Below, one piece after another: positions 29,579 through 37,723 of a DNA stretch of 64,000 nt. A program made the position numbers and the translations under genes. The notes beneath the pieces are model-generated. The model had not been told where the DNA came from, searched no databases, and saw only the letters and a program-made list of their open reading frames with translations. Within the stretch, counting starts at the first letter, position 1, and every line of letters starts with the position of its first letter. The stretch comes from JAMXLO01 sp036265005 (lineage in GTDB: Bacteria; Pseudomonadota; Alphaproteobacteria; Acetobacterales; Acetobacteraceae), in contig DATAPW010000081.1 in the NCBI GenBank assembly GCA_036265005.1, forward strand, positions 1-64,000. Direction: 5' to 3'.

Positions 29579-30613
29579 CTACCGGCCCGGTGCGGCGTCC
29601 TGGTAGCTGGCCAGCATAGTGCGCAGCCAACCCTCCGGCATGCCGGCAAGGAAGCGCGATTGCAGTTCTGACAGCCGCGCCGGCGTCAGGCCCGCAAGAC
29701 CCGGCGTGAAAAAGATCGGGTCGCGGGTGAACATCAGATAGGCCTGCATTTCGTTGAACATCAGCTCTTCCTCGCCGGCATCGTACTCCTCCTTGGCCAG
29801 GAAGCTGCGGAACTCGGCGCGCTCGGTACCGGTGAGCGCGGTCAGCCAGAAATTGTGCACGTACTCGGCGTAGGCGGGATTGCTGAAGAACTCGCCGTGC
29901 GACAGCTCGTGGCGCAGGATCGAAGCCCTCGCGGAGGCAGTCACCTTTGCATCGGCGCCGACGCCAGGCAGCGAAATCAGGCCCGCTGTGACACCGGGTG
30001 CGAACCAGCCCTCCTGCTGCATCAGCGCACGCAGCGCTTCCTCCTGCGGATCCAGCTCGATCTTCTGGCTGTCGGCCAACCGGAAGAAGCGGGCCAGCGA
30101 GGCGGCTGCGTAATCATGGCCGTAATAAAATGTCTCGACCGTGTCGCCCTGCGAATTGATGGCCGCATCGAGTTCCGCCTCGCTGAGGATCCGATCATGC
30201 GGCAATCCGGCCTTCTCGGTCAGGGCTGCGACGCGGTTCAGCATCCGCCCCTGGTCATGCAGCGAGGCAAAATCCAGCACCAGGATCCGGGGATTGTCGG
30301 CAAAGCGGAATACCGCGAGACCGCTTGGCACATGCGAACGGATCTGCTCTTCGGTCGCGCTCTCGATGTGGAAGATCGGCGCCGGCGCGCCGGCAGTGTT
30401 TGCCGCGGCGGGTGCCGGTGCCGGCAGGGCCGTGACGGCGGGTGGCGCAATGGCCGGGTGCTGTGCCGGTCGTGGCCAGAACAGCCAGCCGGAAACTGAT
30501 CCCGCGAGGAGGACGGCCAGCACCGCGACAGCGGCAACTGCGCCGCCATGCCTGCTGCGCCTGCGTGGCGGGATGCGGACAGTGTCGTCTGCGCCGGGTT
30601 TTGCCAGCCTCAT
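29579..30613 (-). CDS. membrane-anchored HExxH protein, putative zinc metallopeptidase
   Basis: A 344-residue protein I do not recognise by family. A basic N-terminus (PPRRRSRHGG) precedes one transmembrane helix (about 24-46), then an Ala/Pro linker to about 78 and a globular periplasmic domain. That domain holds SILRHELSHGEFF with an exact HExxH (His235, Glu236, His239) and, about 45-50 residues later, EEELMFNEMQAYLMF, whose glutamates could give the third zinc ligand of a gluzincin. This makes peptidase activity plausible but unproven. It lies 25 bases after the OmpA-like gene and converges with the kinase gene. Confidence 0.75.
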   Translation of the reverse strand: MRLAKPGADDTVRIPPRRRSRHGGAVAAVAVLAVLLAGSVSGWLFWPRPAQHPAIAPPAVTALPAPAPAAANTAGAPAPIFHIESATEEQIRSHVPSGLAVFRFADNPRILVLDFASLHDQGRMLNRVAALTEKAGLPHDRILSEAELDAAINSQGDTVETFYYGHDYAAASLARFFRLADSQKIELDPQEEALRALMQQEGWFAPGVTAGLISLPGVGADAKVTASARASILRHELSHGEFFSNPAYAEYVHNFWLTALTGTERAEFRSFLAKEEYDAGEEELMFNEMQAYLMFTRDPIFFTPGLAGLTPARLSELQSRFLAGMPEGWLRTMLASYQDAAPGR

Positions 30614-30638
30614 GCTTCGGCCGCCGGCGCGGCGTACC

Positions 30639-31256
30639 TCAGGCGCCCAGGTTGATCACCTGCACACGGCGATTCCGCGGCTCCGGGGTCTGTGCCGGCG
30701 TCGACACCAGCAGGCCTTCCTCGCCCATGCCGACCGCCTGCAACCGGCTCGGGTCAACCCCGTATTTCTTGGCGACGTAGTCCACCACTGCCTCGGCGCG
30801 CCGTTCGGACAGGGACCGGTTGTAGTCCTGCGAGCCGACCGTGTCGGTATGGCCTTCGATGCGGAACCGGTAGCCTGCGAGGTCCTTGCTGCTCAATGCC
30901 TGGCCGAGTTGGTCCAGCGTGCGGATCGCATCCGGCGTCAGATCGGCCGAGCCGTTGGCGAAATTCACCGTCAGGTTGACCGCCGGCTCGCTCGCTGCCG
31001 GCGGGGCGGCTGCAGCAGAGACCGCCACGGGGTGGCTGGAGGCGAGGCGAGGCTGCTGCACGGGAGACGGCGCCGGCGCCGCAGCGTCACTCGTCGGGGC
31101 GGCCAGCTTGATGCCACGGGTTCCGCCGAGCACCAGGTTGCCGCTCGGCTTCAGCGAGTTGATGATCTGGTCGGCGGACGGGCTGCCCTGAGCGAACGCC
31201 GGGATGGTGCCAAAAACCAGCGGAGCGATCACGAACGGAGCTATCAGCGTACGCAC
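30639..31256 (-). CDS. OmpA-family peptidoglycan-binding protein
   Basis: A 205-residue exported protein with signal peptide MRTLIAPFVIAPLVFGTIPAFAQ, a low-complexity Ala/Pro linker, then an OmpA C-terminal domain (about 95-200): VNFANGSADLTPDAIRTLDQLGQAL, FRIEGHTDTVGSQDYNRSLSERRAEAVVDYV and RNRRVQVI, the peptidoglycan-binding motifs. I chose the GTG at 31256 because GGGGAGGAT lies nine bases upstream and the signal peptide begins there; an ATG at 31319 would bury it. It belongs to the minus-strand set running from tssG. It may tether envelope machinery to the wall. Confidence 0.88.
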   Translation of the reverse strand: MRTLIAPFVIAPLVFGTIPAFAQGSPSADQIINSLKPSGNLVLGGTRGIKLAAPTSDAAAPAPSPVQQPRLASSHPVAVSAAAAPPAASEPAVNLTVNFANGSADLTPDAIRTLDQLGQALSSKDLAGYRFRIEGHTDTVGSQDYNRSLSERRAEAVVDYVAKKYGVDPSRLQAVGMGEEGLLVSTPAQTPEPRNRRVQVINLGA

Positions 31257-31376
31257 GGGTCCAATCCTCCCCAAATCCGGCTGCTGCCTTATACCATGGA
31301 ACCGCAGCGAGGCGAGCATTTGTGCGGTTCTGGCACATTCCGCTCATGAGATAGATCGACCGGCCGCCGATGGCTC

Positions 31377-32888
31377 TCAGAACACGCCCTGTGCGTGCAG
31401 GATGGGCAGGCGGACGTGCAGGCTCTTGGTCAGCACATCGCGCAGGTTGCCGCGTCCCTCGTCATCGAGGTTGGAGCCGATATGCCTGATCCAGTCCTCG
31501 ATCCTCTCCTCGCCCTGCCCATCCTGCGTGCGGCCGAGTACGTAAAGATCGAACAGCGTGCAGGGTGCTCCGGTCCCAAGCGCATAGCTCGCCGCGCCGA
31601 CCGGGCGTCCCAGGTTCTCGGTGCGGATCAGGTTCTCGGTGGTCACGCGGTTGAACCGCAGCGCCTGTTCCGCTGGCGCGGCGCCGCTCCGCAAGGCGGG
31701 TTCCGCCAATTCGAGACCAGCCAGGATGCCGATCAGCTCCGCTGGATTGTCGCGCCTGCCCTCCAGCGTCGGCAGGGCGAGCAGATCGCCGACCCGACGC
31801 GGTCCAGCCGCCAGGGCAGCGGCGATCGGTCCATAGAAGGCACGATTCAGCGAGGCCCGGCCCGCCGGCGTGTCGGCTTCGAACGGCATGTCGTCGGGAC
31901 TGATGTTCAGCGCCAGCGACACATCCATCAACGCGGCGTCGCGCATCGCCGGGTTCATCCGGCGCGCGCCACGCACGAAGACATCGTGCCGCAGCGAACG
32001 ATCCAGGCACATGTCCTTCACCAGTTCGCGCAGCAGCGGATCCTCGAAGCGCTGCATCACCGCGCGCTGGTCGGCGCTGAACGTCAGGTCGGGAAAGTTC
32101 TCGATCAGGCTGATCGACCCGACCCATTCGAGCTTGGCCCTGGCGAAGGCGCCGGACACGTCGCTGTGGAAGCACGGCGCCCAGCTGTCGTTCATGTACT
32201 CGTGCGCCAGGTACTGGCTCGGCATGTTGGCCAGGCGCTCGATCAGCGAATTCACCCAGGGCGATCTGATGAGCTGCGGGGCATCGGCGGCCCACAGATC
32301 CTTCACCACCTTGAGACCTTCCTCGGCCTGGCGGTCGCTGCGCGCGGCCAGGCGCAGACCGCAATCGCGCAGGATGCGCTGCATCCCCAGCGCGGCGCCC
32401 CAGGCCGGCAGCGAATTGTAGCTGACATGCACGGCGCCGCCCGGTTTCACCTTGCGTCCGAGCAGACGGACGATGCCCGCCTGCACGGCAGACGGGACCC
32501 AGCTCCACACTCCGTGCAGGCTGACGAAATCCGCCTCCGGCACCGCCGCTGCGCCGGCATCCTCGGCCAGCGTGGACAGGTCGGCCTCGAGGAAGGTGAT
32601 GTTGTCGATGGCGGCTTCCGCCGCCCAGGCTCGCGCCGCGGCAACGTGCGCGGGGTTGAAGTCGATCGCGGTGACCTTCCAGTGCGGATTGCTCGCCGCC
32701 AGGACCAGCGCACCGAACCCCTGGCCGCAACCCAGTTCCAGGTAGCTCACCGGGTCGTCGGGCCCGGGCATCGGCGAGGCGACGCCGCCCAGCAGGCAGG
32801 CCAGCGTCATCATCGCCGGCGACTGCTGGCGATAGTAACCGGTCATGTAGGTGATGTCGGTCACGTAGCCGCCGCCCCATCCGCTCAT
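31377..32888 (-). CDS. class I SAM methyltransferase with methyltransferase regulatory domain
   Basis: A 503-residue SAM-dependent methyltransferase. Motif I is YLELGCGQGFGALVLA (about 49-64), with VTAIDFNPAHV as motif Post-I and a Tyr-rich N-terminus (TYMTGYYRQQSP). The middle part (SQYLAHEYMNDSWAPCFHSDVSGAFARAKLEWVGSISL) matches the predicted methyltransferase regulatory domain of protein lysine methyltransferase-like enzymes. The start overlaps the tssG stop by four bases (ATGA), so translation is coupled. The substrate is unknown; in this context a protein of the secretion machinery or surface is a reasonable guess. Confidence 0.82.
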   Translation of the reverse strand: MSGWGGGYVTDITYMTGYYRQQSPAMMTLACLLGGVASPMPGPDDPVSYLELGCGQGFGALVLAASNPHWKVTAIDFNPAHVAAARAWAAEAAIDNITFLEADLSTLAEDAGAAAVPEADFVSLHGVWSWVPSAVQAGIVRLLGRKVKPGGAVHVSYNSLPAWGAALGMQRILRDCGLRLAARSDRQAEEGLKVVKDLWAADAPQLIRSPWVNSLIERLANMPSQYLAHEYMNDSWAPCFHSDVSGAFARAKLEWVGSISLIENFPDLTFSADQRAVMQRFEDPLLRELVKDMCLDRSLRHDVFVRGARRMNPAMRDAALMDVSLALNISPDDMPFEADTPAGRASLNRAFYGPIAAALAAGPRRVGDLLALPTLEGRRDNPAELIGILAGLELAEPALRSGAAPAEQALRFNRVTTENLIRTENLGRPVGAASYALGTGAPCTLFDLYVLGRTQDGQGEERIEDWIRHIGSNLDDEGRGNLRDVLTKSLHVRLPILHAQGVF

Positions 32889-33940
32889 GCCGCCTGCTCC
32901 ATGTTGCGCCAATCGACCCGCTGCGCCTCGATGACTTCCGCTTCGAAGATCGCGTCCGCCGCGTCGGTCTGGCGCGCGAGACCGCCTGTCGGACCAGGAA
33001 CCCAGGTGTTCCAACCCAGCCGCGGCGGCGGATCGGCGGTAGCATTCAGCTGCAGCGGCGGGACTTCCTGCGCCGCCAGCACCGGATTGATCGCAAAACC
33101 CAACTCGAAGCCGACATAGGCGCGAACCAGCGATACCAGCCGATGCAGCGCAATACGATCCGGCAACAGCCGCTGGAACCCCTTCAGGTCGAGCGGACCG
33201 ACGCGCAGGATGATGCGTGCCTGCGGATCCCAGGCGCGCACGCCGGCCGCCGCATCGACGCCCAGGCGTCCCCACGCGCCGTGCGCGCCAAGCCGCGTGC
33301 GCTGATCGGGCGGCAGCGGCAGCCACGCACCGGCGAACTCCACCACCTCCACCGTCATGCCGAGCCAGTCGGAGGTCAGCGCGCCCAGCCGGTCGGCCGA
33401 CCGCGGGCGCAGGGCGAACAGGCCGGCGTAATGCAGTAAAGGTTCCGATCCGGCGGCCAGGCGCTGGCTGAGGTGTGCCGTACCGAAACCGGTGAGCGCC
33501 AGCAGGACCTGGGTCACCTGGTCCGGACCCGCCACCTTGCGCAGTGCCGCCGCCTCGGCCGACCTGGCGGGCCGGTACTTCATCCCGGCACCGGCGAAGA
33601 ACGCGACGAACCGGTGCGTCAACAGGTCGAGGAAATCGCGCAGGGCGGTGGATCGCGACCGCAGGGTTTGGGTGACCATTTCCGAATAGAACCGCGGCAG
33701 CACGCCGGACGGCCCGGTGAGCCCCATCAGCCCGACGGTCACATCCGGCAACGCACTACCCTGCTGGCGGACCTCGATCACCTCGGCCGGCGGATAAACC
33801 AGTCCTGCCGGCGAACGAAACCGCACCGCCTCCGCCGGATCCTGCGCCTGCCTTGCCCGTGTCAGCACCCGCACTGCCGCATCGAAGCGGAACCGCCGCG
33901 GCATGGCGCCCAGCATGGCGAGTGCGGAGCGTTTCCTCAT
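32885..33940 (-). CDS. tssG: type VI secretion baseplate subunit TssG (isolated)
   Basis: A 351-residue TssG. With TssE, TssF and TssK this protein forms the wedge of the T6SS baseplate. Motifs match well: RRFRFDAAVRVL at 15-26, VRFRSPAGLVYPPAEV, the hallmark MGLTGPSGVLPRFYSE (72-86), FLDLLTHRFVAFF, the RVGPLDLKGFQRLLP segment and a terminal LGWNTWV. Length is normal and the frame is intact. Odd point: no tssF, tssE, tssB/C, hcp or other T6SS gene occurs in this window. It is coupled to the methyltransferase gene by ATGA. The start at 33940 lacks a ribosome site but overlaps the stop of a tiny upstream frame. Confidence 0.85.
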   Translation of the reverse strand: MRKRSALAMLGAMPRRFRFDAAVRVLTRARQAQDPAEAVRFRSPAGLVYPPAEVIEVRQQGSALPDVTVGLMGLTGPSGVLPRFYSEMVTQTLRSRSTALRDFLDLLTHRFVAFFAGAGMKYRPARSAEAAALRKVAGPDQVTQVLLALTGFGTAHLSQRLAAGSEPLLHYAGLFALRPRSADRLGALTSDWLGMTVEVVEFAGAWLPLPPDQRTRLGAHGAWGRLGVDAAAGVRAWDPQARIILRVGPLDLKGFQRLLPDRIALHRLVSLVRAYVGFELGFAINPVLAAQEVPPLQLNATADPPPRLGWNTWVPGPTGGLARQTDAADAIFEAEVIEAQRVDWRNMEQAA

Positions 33941-33993
33941 GCGGACGGCGTCTGGCGGTTCAGCGCGGGCGCGTTTGGCGAGACGATCCGCAT
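33937..33993 (-). CDS. possible 18-codon leader or remnant upstream of tssG
   Basis: The frame starting MRIVSPNAPALNRQTPSA ends in a TGA that overlaps the tssG ATG (ATGA), with GGAGGCAG about 14 bases before its start. The same frame is open back to about 34124 without a good start codon. It may be a coupling leader peptide or the decayed end of a lost upstream gene. Low confidence. Confidence 0.25.
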   Translation of the reverse strand: MRIVSPNAPALNRQTPSA

Positions 33994-34322
33994 GGGTGGT
34001 TGATCTGCCTCCAGCCCGTCCCGGGGTGCTTCAGAGCATTTTCGGGCTGACTGCGTGCCTGTGTCATTGCGCGTCAGCTCGATAGCGGTCCAGGCAGTAT
34101 AGTCGTGATCAGGCCGGAAAACTCAATGGGTTGCGATGGATGCGATGGTCACCCTCGCCGAGCAGGCGGGGGCCGGGGATTTCTGCGAAGTGCGTCGGCT
34201 GCGGGCCTGGATGGCCGCCTGTGCGAGCAAACGGGATGGACGGACGGGCAGGTGGACGGAGGGGCAGGTGGACGGACGGGCGTTGAACGGACGGGCGTTG
34301 AACGGACGGGCGTTGAACGGAA
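33994..34322. other. intergenic stretch between tssG and ftsY
   Basis: About 330 bases without a convincing gene. It carries the 15-bp tandem repeat immediately downstream of ftsY and, around 34060-34080, a short AT-richer patch that may hold the tssG promoter. No clear terminator hairpin is seen. Confidence 0.4.
34273..34317. repeat. 15-bp tandem repeat, three copies
   Basis: CGGACGGGCGTTGAA occurs three times in perfect tandem (34273-34287, 34288-34302, 34303-34317), plus a trailing CGGA, just after the ftsY stop codon at 34323. The flank at about 34235-34272 holds related GGACGG/GGGCAGGT units. Confidence 0.85.
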
Positions 34323-35240
34323 CTACGCGCCGACCAGTCCGCGCGCGAAGTCTCCCGCATCGAACGGACGCAGGTCGCTGGCCTTTTCACCAACGCCGAC
34401 CGCGTGCACCGGCAGGCCGAACGTCTCGGCCAGCGCCACCACGATCCCGCCGCGTGCACTGCCGTCGAGCTTGGTCACCACCAGGCCGGTCACCTCCACC
34501 ATTTCCCGGAACACCCGCACCTGCTGGATGGCGTTCTGGCCGGTGGTCGCGTCCAGCACCAGTAGCACCGAATGCGGCGCCGTCTCGTCCTGCTTGCGCA
34601 GCACGCGGATGATCTTGCGCAGTTCATCCATCAGCGCTGCCTTGTTGTGCAGCCGTCCCGCCGTGTCGATCAGCAGCACGTCCGCCCCGTCGGCCTTCGC
34701 CCGCGTCAGAGCATCGAACGCCAGGCCGGCTGAATCGGCGCTGGCGCCGCCGGCGATCACCGGAGCGCCGGTGCGCTCGCCCCAGATCTGCAGCTGCTCC
34801 ACCGCCGCCGCGCGGAACGTGTCGCCGGCGACCAGCACCGGCCGCAATCCCTGCTCCCGGAAGTTCTGCGCCAGCTTGCCGATCGTGGTGGTCTTGCCGA
34901 CACCGTTCACCCCCACCACCAGCACGACATGCGGCTTCTTCGCCGGATCAAGGCGCAGCGGATGCGCCACCGGTCCCAGCACCACGGCCAGTTCCTCGGC
35001 CAGCGTCTGCTTGATCTCCTCGTCCGTCACTTCCTTGCCGAAGCGCGAGCGGCGGAAGTTGGCGATCACCCGTCGCGAGACCTCGGTGCCGAGATCGGCC
35101 GAGATCAGCACCTCCTCCAGTTCCTCCAGCGCTTCGTCGTCCAGCCGGCGCTTCTTGAAGACCGCAGTGATGCCGTCGGTCAGCTTCTGCGTGCTGCGGG
35201 TCAGGCCTTCCTTCAGGCGCGAGAAGAAGCCGAGAGCCAT
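34323..35240 (-). CDS. ftsY: signal recognition particle receptor FtsY
   Basis: A 305-residue SRP receptor GTPase with a short N-terminal amphipathic part (MALGFFSRLKEGLTRSTQKL) that contacts the membrane, an N domain to about 90, and a G domain. The G domain has GVNGVGKTTTIGKLA (P-loop, about 110-124), GDTFRAAAVEQL, DTAGRLHNKAALMDEL and TKLDGSARGG. The long acidic A domain of E. coli FtsY is absent, as is usual in alphaproteobacteria. Its start ATG overlaps the mtaB stop by one base, so it is the last gene of the dapF-mtaB-ftsY operon. Confidence 0.97.
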   Translation of the reverse strand: MALGFFSRLKEGLTRSTQKLTDGITAVFKKRRLDDEALEELEEVLISADLGTEVSRRVIANFRRSRFGKEVTDEEIKQTLAEELAVVLGPVAHPLRLDPAKKPHVVLVVGVNGVGKTTTIGKLAQNFREQGLRPVLVAGDTFRAAAVEQLQIWGERTGAPVIAGGASADSAGLAFDALTRAKADGADVLLIDTAGRLHNKAALMDELRKIIRVLRKQDETAPHSVLLVLDATTGQNAIQQVRVFREMVEVTGLVVTKLDGSARGGIVVALAETFGLPVHAVGVGEKASDLRPFDAGDFARGLVGA

Positions 35241-36469
35241 CAGGCCGCCTCCGCCGTCAAGGTCTCGTCCGCCACGCCCGTCACGCGCGCTGCCATCAAC
35301 CGTCCAGGTGCGGCAGATGTGGCCAGCCGGACCGCGGCGAAATGCTCGGAATGCCCCGCATCGGCAGTCTCGGTCAGCAGCGATATCGTCCGTCCCACCT
35401 GGGTAGCCAGGAAGCGCGCCGCGGAAGCCTTGCCTGCTTCGCGCAGCCGTGCCGCCCGTTCGCGCCGTACGCCGACCGGCGTCGCAGGCATCCGCGCGGC
35501 GGGCGTACCGGGACGTTCGCTGTACGGGAACACGTGGAGGAACGGCAGCTCCGCCTCGGTCACGAAATCCAGCGTCTCGTGGAACAGGGCGTCGGTTTCG
35601 GTCGGGAAGCCGGCGATCAGGTCGGCGCCGATCGCAATGCCGGGACGCAACGCCCGCGCGCGCTCGATCGCCGCAGTGGCGTCGGCACGCAGGTGTCGGC
35701 GCTTCATGCGCTTCAGGATCAGGTCGCTGCCGGCCTGCAGCGAGAGATGCAGGTGCGGCAGCAGCCGTTCCTCATGGCCAAGCAGCCGCCAGATGTCTGC
35801 GTCGATCGCCGCCGGGTCCAGCGAGGACAGACGCAGGCGCTTCAGGTCCGGCACCAGGGCGAGCAGCCGGCGGGCAAGCTGGCCCAGCGTGGGGGCGCCC
35901 GGCAGGTCGGGGCCGTACGACGCGATGTCCACGCCGGTCAGCACCACCTCCTGGTAGCCCGCCGCGACCAGTGCGCGCACCTGTGCCACCACGGCGCCGA
36001 TCGGCACGCTGCGGTTGGGACCACGGCCGAACGGGATGATGCAGAACGTGCAGCGATGGTCGCAGCCTTGCTGCACCTGGACGAACGCACGCGCCCGGCC
36101 GGCGAACTCGGTGACCAGGTGCGCCGCGGTCTCGCGCGCCGCCATGATGTCCGACACCACACCGGGGGCGTCGGGCGCCCAGTTCGCCGGCTCCAGCTTG
36201 TCCTGGTTGCCCAGCACGCGATCGACGCCCGGCAGCCGTGCCCAGGCCTGCGGATCGATCTGCGCCGCACAGCCGGTGACCACGATGCGCGCTCCCGGGC
36301 GTTCGCGCACGGTACGGCGGATCGCCTGGCGGGCCTGGCGTTCGGCTTCTGCGGTCACTGCGCAGGTGTTGACAATGACCGTGTCGGTCTGCGCGGCGGC
36401 GTGGCCGCGCATCACCTCGCTCTCGTAGGCATTCAGTCGGCAGCCGAAGGTGAGGATTTCGACGCTCAT
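35240..36469 (-). CDS. mtaB: tRNA t6A37 methylthiotransferase MtaB
   Basis: A 409-residue radical-SAM methylthiotransferase that converts t6A37 of tRNA to ms2t6A. The N-terminal cluster cysteines are Cys10, Cys36 and Cys67 (TFGCRLNAYES, VNTCAVT, VTGCAAQ). The radical-SAM triad is Cys136/Cys140/Cys143 (GCDHRCTFC), and a TRAM-like domain ends the protein. The start MSVEILTFGC at 36469 fits the family. It overlaps the dapF stop by four bases and touches ftsY. It depends on Fe-S supply and on the TsaBDE product. Confidence 0.95.
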   Translation of the reverse strand: MSVEILTFGCRLNAYESEVMRGHAAAQTDTVIVNTCAVTAEAERQARQAIRRTVRERPGARIVVTGCAAQIDPQAWARLPGVDRVLGNQDKLEPANWAPDAPGVVSDIMAARETAAHLVTEFAGRARAFVQVQQGCDHRCTFCIIPFGRGPNRSVPIGAVVAQVRALVAAGYQEVVLTGVDIASYGPDLPGAPTLGQLARRLLALVPDLKRLRLSSLDPAAIDADIWRLLGHEERLLPHLHLSLQAGSDLILKRMKRRHLRADATAAIERARALRPGIAIGADLIAGFPTETDALFHETLDFVTEAELPFLHVFPYSERPGTPAARMPATPVGVRRERAARLREAGKASAARFLATQVGRTISLLTETADAGHSEHFAAVRLATSAAPGRLMAARVTGVADETLTAEAA

Positions 36470-37299
36470 GGCGAATAGGCCGCGAGGTCGATCTCGCCGA
36501 TGAAGGACGTGGCGACCGGGCCGGTCATCAGCACGTGGCCGTCCTCGCGCCACGCGATGTCCAGTTCGCCGCCGTCCACCACGATGGTGGCGCGCCGGCC
36601 GGTCAGGCCGCGCCGGTGCGCGTTCACCAGCGCCGCGCAGGCGCCGGAGCCGCAGGCGAGTGTCAGGCCGGCGCCGCGCTCCCAGACCCGCAGCCGGATC
36701 CGGTCGGACGCCTGGATTTCGGCAAAGCCGATATTGGCGCGTTCCGGGAACAGCTTGTCATGCTCCAGGCGGGGTCCGAGTTCCTCGAGGGCCAGGTGCG
36801 CCACGTCGGAGACGAAGAACGTCGCGTGCGGGTTGCCCATGCTGGCCGCTGCCGGATCGGCGAGCGGGCCGGCGGAGAGGTCCAGGTGCAGCGTGTCCAT
36901 GGCGCGGGCGAGCGGGACGTCCGGCCAGTCGAGCCGCGCCGGGCCCATATCGACGCACACCCTGCCGTCGGCCAGCGCCTCGGACGGCAGGTTGCCGGCA
37001 ACGGTGCGGATCACCTGCAGGCGGCGGCCGGTTTCCCGCGCCAGCAGGTCCACCACGCAGCGTGTGGCGTTGCCGCACGCCCCGGCCTCGGCGCCATCCG
37101 GATTGCGGATGCGCATGAAGGCATCGGCGTTGGAATTTTCCGGCGCCGGCTCGATGGCGATGAACTGGTCGCAGCCCACGCCGGTACGCCGGTCGGCGAT
37201 AGCGGCGGCCCGGGCGGCGGTGAGCCCAAGCGAGCCGGCGCGTTCGTCGAACACGACGAAGTCGTTGCCGCAGCCGTGCATCTTCAGGAAACGCGCCAT
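36466..37299 (-). CDS. dapF: diaminopimelate epimerase
   Basis: A 277-residue DapF, interconverting LL- and meso-diaminopimelate for lysine and peptidoglycan synthesis. The two catalytic cysteines are Cys75 (GACGNATRCV) and Cys216 (LACGSGACAA), in the two symmetric halves. The N-terminus MARFLKMHGCGNDFVVFD is canonical and fixes the start at 37299; upstream codons in frame are not family-like. It is the first gene of the minus-strand dapF-mtaB-ftsY operon. Confidence 0.97.
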   Translation of the reverse strand: MARFLKMHGCGNDFVVFDERAGSLGLTAARAAAIADRRTGVGCDQFIAIEPAPENSNADAFMRIRNPDGAEAGACGNATRCVVDLLARETGRRLQVIRTVAGNLPSEALADGRVCVDMGPARLDWPDVPLARAMDTLHLDLSAGPLADPAAASMGNPHATFFVSDVAHLALEELGPRLEHDKLFPERANIGFAEIQASDRIRLRVWERGAGLTLACGSGACAALVNAHRRGLTGRRATIVVDGGELDIAWREDGHVLMTGPVATSFIGEIDLAAYSP

Positions 37300-37723
37300 G
37301 GGGTGGGTATATGCGGCGGTCCGGCCGTGGGGGGAAGGGGCAGGGCGGCTCCGAAATGATGCTGGCAGCCCGTGTGGCTTCGTCCGTGGATCATGCCGGT
37401 GCCGCGGCATCGATCGGACCGTTCCTCGGGCAGCAGGAGGCGAGAACGCAAATGCACGCAGATACGCCGGGGTACACGCGTATTCCCGCTCTGGCATTGG
37501 CTCACCAGCCGCCGGTCTGTCGTGCGAACGCCTGATTTGCGTGCATCCCGGCTTGTCTGCGTGCATTTGCGGTCCGCTTGCCTTGCCGCCCACGGCGCAG
37601 GCGCGGGACCGGTGAGCCAACGCCAGGTCAACCTGTTGCACCATCATAGCGCGCGCAGATCGGTCGCGGGTTGCGGGAATTGCCGGCGCGCTTAGTTTCC
37701 CTGGCATGTGCAGGAGGCAGTGG
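37300..37723. other. intergenic stretch with 14-bp inverted repeat
   Basis: About 424 bases, no gene seen. CAAATGCACGCAGA (37449-37462) and its exact complement TCTGCGTGCATTTG (37556-37569) flank 93 bases, and a third related half (ATTTGCGTGCAT, near 37536) lies between. It looks like another dispersed palindromic element rather than an operator. The dapF promoter should lie next to 37300. Confidence 0.5.

Noticed and set aside
31395..33119. 574-codon plus-strand frame opposite methyltransferase and tssG
   Set aside because: Antisense to two recognised proteins, with His/Arg/Gln-rich composition.
29579..33940. A functional T6SS locus
   Set aside because: Only TssG is recognised; sheath, tube, TssF, TssK, TssM and ClpV genes are missing from the window.
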